Assembly: GCA_026929865.2 (NCBI GenBank)
Contig: CM049403.1
Span: 7,511,001 to 7,575,000 of the forward strand
DNA length: 64,000 nt
Reading direction: 5' to 3'
Source of the DNA: Hyperoplus lanceolatus
Lineage: Eukaryota; Chordata; Actinopteri; Uranoscopiformes; Ammodytidae
Both the position numbers and the translations under genes were made by a program. Positions 30,601-41,313 of the stretch are shown in pieces. The notes below the pieces were generated by a model. The model did no database searches. It was not told where the DNA came from and worked only from the letters and a program-made list of their open reading frames with translations. How positions within the stretch are numbered: the stretch's first letter is position 1; the number at the start of each line of letters is the position of its first letter.

Positions 30601-33600
30601 GAAGAGGGGAGTACCAGTGCTATCTAATCAAAATATTGACTTTAGTTAGATCAAAGGAAAGGGACAGGCTACCACTCCCAAAACAAAAATGAATGCTGGG
30701 ATATGATAAACAGTGAAAACCCAAAGTTTGACCCTCATATTAATTCTGTATGGTAACGTCACATCATGTTTTTCTTCCTTGCCTTTTTTTAACAGAGCGT
30801 ACCATAGCCAGGCATGAGGTGTCCGAAGTGGAGCAGCGTCACAGTGCAGAGGCAGGGCGCGGGGCAGCAGCAGCAGGACCACTGGCAGCAGGAGAAGACC
30901 AGGTCATCATCTACAACAGAGTGCCCAAGACAGCCAGCACCTCCTTCACTAACATCGCCTACGACCTTTGTGCCAAGAACCACTTCCACGTTCTACACAT
31001 CAACACCACCAAAAACAACCCGGTCATGTCCATACAAGACCAGGTCAGAGACTGTTGTGCTTGTTATTGTACTGTATTCATACGCAGTATAGTGCAAACC
31101 ATAATAGGGATGCACATACAAAGCATGAAATGACTAGGGCTGTCCCGAATACCATTTTTAACAGGCTTCGAATACTCGTTAGTTTTTCCGGGCGAGTGTT
31201 CGAATAATAGTTCTTAAAAAAAGACACCGTTAAAAAAAGCAACGTTAATAATCCCAATGTGCTCTGTGAAACCGAAACTTGTGGCTCGAGAGAGTAAGCT
31301 GCGTAGCTTGATGATTTAATAACTTTTAAATGGTAAAGTAAGTCGGAGTTCCTTACTCTTCCTGGTGGAAGCAAACAGCTGTCCGTCCTCTGTGCCATCG
31401 TAACCCTTACAAATTCATCAGGGACTTATCAATACATGCAAAGATCCACAATTGATAGACCTGAGCTACTGTAGGCAAAGCTACAGTAACGCAAATCACA
31501 CAACACATTCAATATCTTTTGTTACAGTATTTCTTTAAAATTTAAGTGCAAACGGTTCCTTATTTTAACATGAGCATTACCTCATAGGGTAAGAGCATTG
31601 AGAAAACAAATGGGAGGAGTTCTATTTCTTTAGAGCCGAAATACAAATTCATGAGACTACAGCAAAGTGAGCTACTTTGACTTCTCTCTCCCAGTTTTTC
31701 TTCTTTTGTGTTGCTGTGTTTTTTTCTGTGCTTGTGTGTCTCTGTGCGCGTGCTGCTTCTTAATGACTCTCCATTCATTGTCTTTGGCTACAGGTGCGCT
31801 TTGTCAGGAATGTGACCTCGTGGAGAGAGATGAAGCCGGGATTCTACCACGGCCACGTAGCTTATCTGGACTTCTCAAAGTAAAGCCCCTTCATTTCCTG
31901 TAAAAAGCATTAACACCCAGATCAGTCACAAACAGATAGCAGGGGCGCTGATAAAGGCAGGTCATGGACTGAACGTGTTGCTTTAAGTGTTGATTAATAG
32001 CTTTGTTATCCTTATCTCCCCTGACACTATCATTTCACTGATCGCAGGTAATTATTCTAATGGTGTAATTGTTCGTCATAGAGAGAGCGAGAAAGAGAGA
32101 GAGGCCCTGTTAACACACAGTCTAGCTTCTACCTGATGCTGACGCCCATTTACTGATATCAAATCTGATCCTTTAGTGCAATAGACACTATTCATTTAGT
32201 GCAGAGATGTGACAGCTCTTTGGTCTGATGTGTGGTGGACTTAAGAAGTAGTCTTCAAGTGTCTGTTCAATGCATATCAGATATTTGAAGTGCTTTCTTT
32301 CTGTGTTAGATATGGAGCGAAGGGTAAGCCCATGTACATCAATGTGGTGCGGGACCCCATCGAGCGCCTGGTTTCCTACTACTACTTCCTACGCTTTGGA
32401 GACGACTACAGACCCACACTGCGACGCAGGAAACAAGGGGACAAAAAGGTGTGAATTGTGCTGCTCCTCTGTCAAATCTTCTTTTTTTTCACAATATATT
32501 TATTGTCTTTTTATACAACACACACAAACAAACACCTGCACCATCACAACAGGGACATACAAAAACACATTTAAACAAAAAATAAACAAGAAACAGAAGG
32601 AGGAAATAAAAAGCAAATTTATCCCATGTTCTCATCCGTCCTAATAGTCATGTATGGCTCCCAGAGCTCCACAAAGTCCCTCTGCTTGCCCTTAGCAATA
32701 TAAGTCAATCTTTCCAGTCAGATACATCTAGACAGCTCTTTAATCCACACATTGCCAGTGTTGGGAGGATCCAAATTTTTTTTCCAACATAGTGCTCTGT
32801 CAAAGCTTTTGTTTTTCAAGGCACTTTACTGTTTGTCAAGCAAAGCGTGTCCTGTTATCTTTTTCTAGACCTTCGATGATTGTGTGTCCTCCGGAGGCTC
32901 CGACTGTGCTCCTGAGAAACTCTGGCTGCAGATCCCTTTCTTCTGTGGCCACCATTCAGAGTGCTGGTGAGTGTGGCATGCTGCTTCATCACAAAGCTCA
33001 ACACAATCTGTGGAACCGTTCGCAGTTTTCAGACGGCAATAGGCCCACTGTTTTAAAAAGAACTTCCACAATCGACAGCGTCTGTCCCAGCAAGCTGCAG
33101 CCATGCCGTCAAAGTTTACACAGGTGGCTGTTGATGTCAAACCTCTATATTATATATTAGCTTTGGGCCAAAGATAGTTTTGTGGGAGAAGAGACATCAC
33201 TGCGTATCTTTTTTTTTTGTTGCATCGTTTGAATGACTCCGGCCTCTGGTCACATTAAACAACCTTTTTCCCCCATAAGCAGTAGTGATCCCCAAGACCT
33301 GTAAACAGACTGTGATGTGACAAAGGAGTTGAGTGAAAACAATAACAAAAGACGGAGTTTGATGACATCATGATGTTGGTACGGGATCATGGGAGATTGA
33401 GTCTTCATCCATTGCGAATGGAAATGTATCAGATGTGCCTCTGTATACAGAGCATAACTAACATGAGCAAGATGTTCAGCGCAGCAGTAATTTAGACAGT
33501 TAGACAGGGTATCCAGACGAGGTAAATCAATATCGATTATCAAGTATTATGTAAAAAAAGAAAAAAGATAATATATCTATATAGAGATATACACTCACCC

Positions 33601-35832
33601 TCACCGACCACTTTATTAGGTACAGCGGTTCATTTTCTTGTTAACACATATAACCAATCAATCAGCCAATCACATGTCAGCAACTCAATGCATTTAGGCA
33701 TGTAGACCTTGACGGGACAACTTATTGAGGTTAAAACCGAGCAACAGAATGGGGAAGAAAGGGGTTTTAAGTGACTTTGAACATGGCATGGTTGAGGGTG
33801 CCAGGAGGGATGGTATGAGTATTTCAGAAACTGCTGATCTACTGGGATTTTCACTCCAAACCATCTCTAGGGTTTACTGAGGATGGCCCGAAAAAGAAAA
33901 AATATCCAGTGAGCGTCATTTGTGTGGACGTAAAATGCCTTGTTGAAGTCAGAGGTCAGTGGAGGATGGGTATACTGGTTTGAGATGATAGAAAGGCACC
34001 AGTAACTCAAATAACCACTCGTTACAACCAGGGTATGCAGAATACCATCTACGAATGCAAAACACGACCAACCTTGAAGCAGACCCCACCGGGTGCCACT
34101 CCTTTCAGCTAAAAACAGGAAAATGAGGCTACAATTCTCACAGGATCCCCAATATTGGACAATAGAAGATTGAAAAATCATGCCTGGTCTGATGAGTCTC
34201 GATTTCAGTTGCGACATTCAGATGGCAGGTTCAGAATTTGGCATAAACAACATGAAAGTATCGATCCATCCTGCCGTGCACCATCAACCATGCCATGTTC
34301 AAGGTCACCTAAACCCCCTTTCTTCCCCATTCTGATGCTCGGTTTGACTTCAGTACATTGTCTTGACCACGTCTAAATGCCTAAATGCATTAAATTGCTG
34401 CCATGTGATTGGCTGATTAGCTTTTTGTTTTTATAAGCCATTGAACAGGTGTACCTAATAAAGTGGCGGGTGAGTGTATATTGTTCATTGAGTGAAACTC
34501 TTTTTAAGAATTCAGCGTCAGAATCTAATTAGTGAAGTTTACCTGAGGGCAGTTACTGCAGAAACACCAACTTATTGAGCTTAAATGTGTCTCTTATGTG
34601 ATGTTCTTTTCTCGTGTGTAGGAATGTGGGCAGTCGATGGGCCCTGGAACAGGCCAAGTCCAACCTGGTGAATGAATACCTGCTGGTGGGAGTGACTGAG
34701 GAGCTGGAGGACTTTGTCATGATCCTGGAGGCAATGCTGCCACGCTTCTTCAAGGGGGCGACCGAGCTCTACAGAACAGGTACCAACACAACACATAGCC
34801 ACACACAGTCAACCCCGCTACTCCAACATTCTGCTTGAATTGTGTGTGTTTGTGCGTGTGTGTGTTAGTGAGCATCAAGCATTTACTGTAAAATTAAATC
34901 TGCTGTATAAGACACAGTCTGTTTCGTGGTGAGTGCATGGAAACCTTTTGGCGAAATCTGCCATTTTTTTAAACCAAAATCGACCACCTACGTGGTTCGT
35001 GTCGATCAGAAAAACAAATCAGCTCGGGAAGTGTGAGTCATCACACAGAGAGCATTGGTCTGTCACCAGCTGTGTGGATATAATAACCCAAAAAGGTTTG
35101 CGAAGGAGTCAAGTCAACTGAAAATTACAAAATACATGGCAGTCAGAAAGCCCGAGCTAAGAGATCAAATTGGAGGAAACGAGAACTGTTTCCGCCAGTC
35201 ACTAACTTAGCGTGTTTGGCTCCTACGCTTTGGCCCCATGGCGCAGCAAAGGTCCTTTCTGGTGGCCCTGGAGGGAGGGAGGGAGGGAGGGGGGGGGGGG
35301 GTATTATGGCACACACTGGTAATGGCGGCACATGTCTGTGACAAAGCTTTTAGCTCGATTGTAGCGCTATCTGTTGAGTATAACACAATAGCACAATAAA
35401 ATGCATCTGCAATTCTTACTGGTTTATTGGTTGCACCGGTATAGAGGGCACACCCTAGAATTATTATTATTTTATTTTAAGTGCATCTTATACACCAGAG
35501 TTTACGGTATGTATATATCAATGAGCTTGTTCTGCTCACCAATGTGTAGACACCCCTGTCTTGTCTAGACTAGCAGACTCCTTAAACCTTCTTATGTTCC
35601 TCCAGGAAAGAAGTCCCATCTGCGAAAGACCACTGAGAAGAAGCCCGCCGCCAAAGAGACAATCACCAAGCTGCAGCAGTCCGACATCTGGAAAATGGAG
35701 AATGAGTTTTACGAGTTTGCCCTGGAACAGTTTCAGTTTGTGCGTGCCCATGCCGTCAGGGAGAAGGATGGAGAACTTTACATCCTGCCTCAGAGCTTCT
35801 TCTATGAAAAGATCTACCCCAAGGTCAACTAA
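27692..35832 (+). CDS. HS2ST1: Heparan sulfate 2-O-sulfotransferase 1, 7 coding exons
   Basis: Golgi type II membrane enzyme that transfers sulfate from PAPS to the 2-OH of iduronic (and glucuronic) acid in heparan sulfate. Coding exons: 27692-27815, 30796-31043, 31794-31879, 32310-32448, 32869-32966, 34622-34779, 35606-35832. All borders are GT/AG and the joined frame gives 359 residues (human about 356). In order: a short cytoplasmic tail; a signal anchor at about residues 10-27; a coiled stem with Gln/Glu; the 5'-phosphosulfate-binding RVPKTAST at 83-90; possible N-glycosylation sites NTT 111 and NVT 130; the catalytic FYHGHV with His143 and His145; the 3'-phosphate-binding [16 protein letters not shown] from 167; and a conserved C-terminal half ending EKIYPKVN. 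The start at 27692 (MGLLRFMM) matches the family start; an in-frame ATG at 27662 is less likely. The stem segment around residues 58-77 is Ala/Gly-rich and unlike the mammalian one. Introns hold Tc1, SINE, hAT-like and L1 remnants. Confidence 0.97.
28066..28301. mobile_element. Truncated element with GCGTTCC end, HS2ST1 intron 1
   Basis: Begins TTGCGTTCCGAATCGCATAC and shares 'tttcatcataacattg(c/t)gcc' and 'ctgtc(g/a)catccc' with 57250-57310, so it belongs to the CCCTGCGTTCCAA family. It stops abruptly where the Tc1 transposase fragment begins. Confidence 0.65.
28302..28957 (+). pseudogene. Tc1/mariner-type transposase, 3' part with right end
   Basis: A cut-and-paste transposon remnant in HS2ST1 intron 1. 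An open frame at 28428-28706 (93 residues) contains [18 protein letters not shown], the region of the third catalytic acidic residue in Tc1-type DDE transposases, followed by IVKRKM and a C-terminus ending at 28706. Upstream, 28302-28427 is the same gene in a shifted frame (SVDKLYGDE). The N-terminal DNA-binding half and the first two catalytic Asp are missing. The 3' flank ends in the family's inverted end (CGAGTTTCACCT to 28957) followed by TA. It cannot be active. Confidence 0.85.
29975..30256 (+). mobile_element. tRNA-derived SINE in HS2ST1 intron 1
   Basis: The head carries a Pol III B box GGTTCGATCCC at 30039-30049 and a degenerate A-box region about 40 bp upstream. The body continues to a tail with 'taaagcgctttgggt' and 'gcgctatgtaagtggagtcc' followed by ATTTACCATT, a tail shared by many fish SINEs. 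A short GT run lies at 30148-30161. Orientation is sense to HS2ST1. Confidence 0.8.
31135..31330. mobile_element. hAT-like element fragment in HS2ST1 intron 2
   Basis: Starts TAGGGCTGTCCCGAATACC, resembling the ends of fish hAT elements, and includes inverted CGAATACTCG...CGAGTGTTCG. No matching right end or target duplication was found, so it is truncated or the assignment is wrong. Confidence 0.45.
32465..32815 (-). mobile_element. 5'-truncated L1 3' end in HS2ST1 intron 4
   Basis: The minus strand translates near 32790-32640 to [20 protein letters not shown], then [20 protein letters not shown] and PYMT. This fits the extreme C-terminus of L1 ORF2 in fish (W..PP..W...ER..Y....F...W.P pattern). 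The element's 3' end at about 32470 carries a T run on the + strand, that is, its poly(A). One stop interrupts the frame. It lies antisense to HS2ST1 and only about 55 bp upstream of exon 5. Confidence 0.7.
33589..34480 (+). mobile_element. Decayed Tc1-type transposon in HS2ST1 intron 5
   Basis: Inverted ends: left ATACACTCACCCTCACCGAC then CACTTTATTAGGTAC; right GTACCTAATAAAGTGGCGGG then TGAGTGTATA, with TA at the outer edges. A transposase start at 33751 ([14 protein letters not shown], then a helix-turn-helix [10 protein letters not shown]) stops after about 42 codons. A later frame at 34155-34376 carries [16 protein letters not shown], around the second catalytic Asp. At 892 bp it is shorter than a full Tc1 (about 1.6 kb), so it is internally deleted as well as frameshifted. 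Confidence 0.88.
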
Positions 35833-36762
35833 AGGTGCAATGCAAAGGGGACTCTGGAGTCATATACACTGGGAAGAAAAAAGGCAAACCAGTTCACCCA
35901 GTGACGCTGGTGAATTCTGGAATGCTTTATTTTGGGGTGGGGGGGGGGGGCTGCAATCTTGACCCTGTGTTTACAGTATGGAAAATCCCCTATATCCAGT
36001 AAAGGGGAATTTTAACCAGGAATTTGCCTATTTTTGTATTGCTGGTGCAGCTGTTTAGAGGACTGAACATGGATTAACTGTGAGCAGCTTCTGATTGTGA
36101 TCCATTTCAACAACCCAGACGTAACCGCGTTCCATTCATGATATACGTTTGCTTTTTTCAGAACGCTGTTGTCGGTGCACATATTCTTGTTGACAAAGTT
36201 ACAGAAGATAAGACTTGCAAAAAAAAAAAAAAAACAATCAGAGGAGCATTTTGTACATACTGTTATCATATGCAGTGAGACATGTTTGTGGACCAAATGG
36301 TGGCAAAAAGAAAATGGATTGGACCATTGCACCCTTCGGTGCGTGACTAGTATTTTTTTTATCCCACTGAGATGTTCTAAATTTTTCAACATGTTTGACA
36401 CATGATATCAACATTTTATCACAGAGATAGTGCTATGCATCTTTATTATATCTGATAGCTGCTGATTTAGCCTTGTTTAAAAAGGAAGCACAGCTGGAGC
36501 AGGAGAAAGGTCCTACTCTTCAATGAACTGAATGTGGTGAGTGCTGGGTTTACAAGAGCTATGACTCATTTCTATTAGGAGGGGACCGGGCCAGACTGGT
36601 CAAACTGTTAGTGCCTTTATTACAACCTTTTAGGACATGTCCTTTTTGGCATTCATTTTTCATTGATCGCACAATCAAGTTTTCTCTTTTTCCCATGAAA
36701 GCAAATGAACTGCAGTTTTTGTTTAAGACTTATATCATTAACACAACATAACCATGAATAAA
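35833..36762 (+). terminator. HS2ST1 3' UTR with poly(A) signal
   Basis: After the TAA at 35830-35832 there is no further exon. The first clean AATAAA is at 36757-36762. A G run at 35939-35950 and an A16 run near 36219-36234 lie in the UTR. Cleavage about 10-30 bp after 36762 is the expected end, but this is inferred from the hexamer only. Confidence 0.6.
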
Positions 36763-38080
36763 TAAGCTGCACATTATCTAATGAGAGTATGTGTCTCTTA
36801 CTGGAAAAACAGCTTGAAACACTGATACTCAGGCAGTTTTAATGTTTAACTTTTTGTTGTGGTACTCCAACTATTTTGACTTGCACTTACATAAAGTTTG
36901 GGATCCTAAAAGAGTTCCTGCTTGTTTATTGACACACATTAGTCTAAATTATAGCAGCAGAGGCTTATAGTCCATATTAAAGGTGAAGTAAGCGATGTAT
37001 TTATGTTAATATAAGTATTAAATCGCTCTTTATTCATACAGTGATCACGTATATAGTGTGCACGTTTCATAAAGCCGATCTTTCAGTCACTCGAAGTGCA
37101 TGTTATCGGCAAATACAATTTTCAGGGATCCCTCTACTAATAACCAATCAGAAGAGAGAACGCTACAAACCGGCACCCGTGAAGAGCGACAGATGAGTGA
37201 ATGCGCCTACAATGGCAGAGCAGGTAAAAATCCTTCACAATGTCTGTTTTGATGGTTTTCATCATGTTTTATCACACTTATGGATCTGAGATGATGCTGC
37301 TGCGTGTGGTGACGAAGAAGGGGACTGCTGACTGCAGTCCCTGACAAGAAGTTAGCTAAACTGACCATTCTGCTTACTGAACCTTTAACGATCAAGCTTA
37401 TCGACTATATAAAGATGGTCGAGCTCCAAAATCCCTGGTTCCTACATTATTTTATTCTCCAGGGTGTCTTTTTGCTTGATCCACCCTGCCTGGATGTTGC
37501 CGTTTTTGACTGTGAGTGTTTGACTGTGCAGGGTGAATATTATCATTCCTGTTCAAACACTGCAGTTATGGCAGATTTCATTGATGGTCATTACTTAAAA
37601 CGTATCTTATGTACAGCTGAACCACAACCTTCTTGATAACTCAAATATATATTTCATTATTGGTGTACTAGACGAAGAAAGGAAGGTAATAAAACATTAC
37701 TCGGCCCTACGTGCATTTTTGGATGAATATGTATTTTCATAAACACTGATTTGCAACAATTATTATCATATATCATCATAATCAAACATTATGCAAATGA
37801 ACAGAAGATGGTGCTGAACATTTCAGACATGGTGCAACAGAGCACAGAAGAATTGTGTCTTCTGCTGCTGTCTTATTTGCCAGTGGGCCTTCATTCTAGA
37901 AAGGAAATTATATCTGCATGGTTAAAAGATTGTTCTTGAATCATTTATTTGCTTCATTTAACCTTTATTTGTACTCGAGGGAATCCAGACCAACAGCTGA
38001 GCAATTTTAAATTAACGCAGGTCTGGATATCCATGCTCTTCTCCCCCCACGTAACTTTGATTTGGTTTACTTTCCAGTTG
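36763..38080. other. Intergenic spacer between HS2ST1 and BRDT
   Basis: 36975-37160 begins 'attaaaggtgaagtaagcga' and looks like a short non-coding element, but its other end was not found. A block at about 37975-38035 shares the phrases AATCCAGACC and GGTCTGGATAT with the element at 38081. No host exon was recognised on either strand. Confidence 0.4.
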
Positions 38081-38191
38081 TAGGCTACCCTGGAAATCCA
38101 GACCTGACCATAGATAGTATATAATAAAACCAAACCTGACACTGCATATTTAAATTTGCCAGCTGTGGGTCTGGATTTCCAGGGCAGGCTA
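38081..38191. mobile_element. Short fold-back element, 111 bp
   Basis: Starts TAGGCTACCCTGGAAATCCA and ends TTTCCAGGGCAGGCTA. The ends are inverted over about 25 bp (CCCTGGAAATCCAGACC against GGGTCTGGATTTCCAGGG). It is non-coding. Confidence 0.8.
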
Positions 38192-38594
38192 GTGGAGTAG
38201 GGCCAGAGTAGGGCAGGACTACAGCCAGTGAAGGGCCATCCAGTCAGAACAACTGAGGGCGGTGACTGATTTCCGACCCCGCCCCTTCCCGCGGTCCGCA
38301 GCGAAGACCATGGCGAAGACCCATTCTTTTACCCACGGAAATTCAAACGAGTGACATTATTCTCAGGAGGTTTCGGGACCGCACTGGTCGGTCGGTAGGC
38401 TATTCTTGATGATCGCTAATCCAAGATGCTACCATGTCACTCGCCATTTTGTTTGGAAGATCTAAACATTTTTTTTTTAAATTTTACCTAATGCTTTAAA
38501 AAACAGGGTATTTACATATTTCCAGGGGGCACAGGGTGTTTTCGCAGTGCATAATGTAACCGTTAACAGCGCCTTTCTCTGCAGAGAAGCGATC

Positions 38595-38730
38595 TGGAAC
38601 ACGTGCAGGTAGAGTTCTGACCAATCAGTTCCAGGGGCTCGAACAGAGGGCTATAAATTTGAGGCGGTTGCCGTAGAGACGTTTGCCACTGAAGAGTTGA
38701 ACGCAAGAGCTCCCCGTGGTATCGCGTAAG
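38595..38730 (+). promoter_or_regulatory. Probable BRDT core promoter and untranslated exon 1
   Basis: In order: E-box CACGTG at 38600-38605; CCAAT box in GACCAATCAG at 38620-38626; TATA box CTATAAAT at about 38651-38658; and a splice donor AAG/GTAATG with the exon ending at 38730. The spacing fits a transcript start near 38682 and a first exon of roughly 50 bases. A GC-rich stretch (38270-38330) lies upstream. BRDT coding starts in the next exon at 44964, so an untranslated first exon is required, and this is the best candidate between HS2ST1 and BRDT. No transcript data are available. Confidence 0.55.
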
Positions 38731-39923
38731 GTAATGCTAGCACTGTACTGCTTACTCATTGCCATGTTTTCCAAACTTAAATCTCTATTAAGGTTACTTG
38801 TGTTTCTAGACTTACGACTGAAATATGTGGGGAAGGGAAGCTGGCATAAGTTGACAAGGAAGGAGCCCATATCGTTAACGCAACCGCATCATGACAGGTG
38901 CTACACGTTAGCATTAGGTATGCTGCTAAGTACTATGCGTGAAGTGACAATTGCATGTTTTTAAACACAGCGACCCTTTTTTGGTAGATTGAACAAGTTG
39001 TACAAAGGAAGGGAAGCTGGTAATAACGAGTAATTGCAGTGCCGACTGGCAGGTTGCTAACGATTTAAAGTGGTTAAATGCACCTGGCAACGTTAGCATT
39101 TCTTTTGGAACTGCTAATTTTAGCCAGTGTGACTGCGTAGGTTCCATTGCGTCATTTAAACAATTCGTCGGATAGAAACTGAAAATAAACTCTGTACGAC
39201 TAGCTTCGTTCCCGTCCCATTTTGCAAGATGCCCTCTGAACAACATGGAAGTTGGCTATGAGTTAGCTATGACTTAAATGAACCGGTGGGCGTGGTGATG
39301 GCTTCACTTGTTGGCGTTTGCTCTGTCAACAGTGCAGCATGCAGCCATGCTGCCTGTTCACAACGATACGTATAATTTGAAAAAGATACCAATCTCTTAT
39401 GACTGAGTGTTTCACAAGCGTTCATATTAATAGTTGACAATTAGCTAAAGGTTTGAAATACTAGTATGTATACCTATTTATTAATCAACTATATTTTCTT
39501 GAACTCGAAGCAGGTGAACTTATGGTTCACATCCACATGGCATGTAACGTTCACTGACTGTCTTTGGTGAATCTCTAACATATCTAAATGCCACCGCTCA
39601 CACAATGTGTGATGGTTGAATAGAAAGCAGGGTACGTTTTTTAAAGACAGCCTTATTTTAGAAAACGGAACGTTTTCATAATTTTGGCGTGGATGTCTAG
39701 CAGATCTGCCCCTCTTTACACTTTATTTGCCTTTTGCACCACCCACAGTGCTCAAGTACTACAGAACCCCAGATGATATTTTTCATAACAATCATTGTGT
39801 CTACTAACTCCTAGTACTTCTAATGGGTTATTTTGTATTGTTTGGTTTTGAAAAAAGGAAAAGGTACACCGTTTCTTCCCCAGGGGGTGCCCAGAGTCGA
39901 AAAAAACAAGAAAAACAACAAAC

Positions 39924-40265
39924 AAAATGAAATATAAATAAAAAGATGGAGAGAAAAAAAAAAAAAAAAAAAATTGAAAATTATAGTGTGAAGAGTGGAG
40001 AATAAAATGAAATGGGAAAGTAAATATATAATTAAAAATTAAGTAGAGTTTGGAGATAAGATAGTTTGTTAAATTGATAAAGGATATGAAGGATTTAGTT
40101 AATTTTTTTTTAGATGGGTAAATTGTATTGTTATGTAGAAAAGATATTTTAATAGGATTAAAAAAAAAATATTAATTTGAGAAGAGAAATAGAGAATTTG
40201 GAATTTTTATATAAAATAGTGGATTTAATAATATAATAATGATTTGATAAGTTATAGTTTAGAGT
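39924..40265 (+). other. 342-base tract with no cytosine on the + strand
   Basis: From 39924 to 40265 there is not one C, while I count 64 G. A and T make up the rest, including A20 at 39954-39973. The sequence is not a simple repeat. C is present normally up to 39923 and again from 40266. It lies in BRDT intron 1 on the sense strand, about 1.2 kb after the putative promoter. No family was recognised. Confidence 0.95.
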
Positions 40266-41313
40266 CTGCTGAAGCCTACCTCTTTGACTGCAACAAATAT
40301 TTTGTGGAAGCAATTTTCAAGTGTACCAAACAAGATGACCGATGGCCAAAAAACAGACAAACTTAAATTTTGCAACCGCAATCTTTATTGTTGGAATGGT
40401 TGGTATATATTGACTTCAAATAATAGTTGAATACGTCTTTTATTTATTTGCTATATGTTACCGGTACTTACAATCAGTAGATATGTTTGTCAGGCAGATA
40501 AAAAAAAAATGTGCATGTCTCCCTGTTTACAAAAGAAAAATGTTGCATTGACATTGTTTTTTGACATTTAGTTTTTTTATGCTTGTCAATTTAATTTATA
40601 AAGCGCCCAGTATTATATATCAGTTGCTTATACGATTTACATTTGTTTACATTATCTTTCATTCAACTATTTAATCTAGTGATTTCACAATTGTTGTACA
40701 TGGCCCAAAAGGAAGTTTCTCTTTACTTGGATATGACATGCTTAAACACTAGTTTTAATGAAAGTTGAAGCAGTACTTGCATGGCAATTTTACTTAACTT
40801 TACTGAATGACTTAAAGAACTTTATAATTAAAATACTTTTGAGTGTGAATACTTTTATGTATTACTTGACATACAATTGTTTCAGCTTTATATGTCCACA
40901 AAGATAACAAAGCTTTGTCAGAATAATGCCAGCTGTATGGAATTGTCAAATGGCATGATTGCTTACCAATCTTACAATTGAATGAAAGTCATCACCGTGA
41001 CGGCAAGCTGTAGGAGGAGCTCAACATTTAGCCACTAAGCTGTGGCTCATACTTGATATGACTTTGCACTTACAAGCACCCAATTCAAGGACAAAAATAT
41101 GAAGCACCGTACTTTACTGGATTTGTTCATGTATGAAACCATTGCTTTTGTTTGTCTTCTTAAAAAAATAAAATGGAATTGAGTTATAGATCTTGCAATG
41201 TATATTTATTTGGGTTGGGTTTCAAATGAAAAACAATTGTTTGTATGACAATCTTTTAAATTAAAGAGTTTTTGTGGTTGAAATTCTATTATACACTTTT
41301 TTTTATAATTGTG

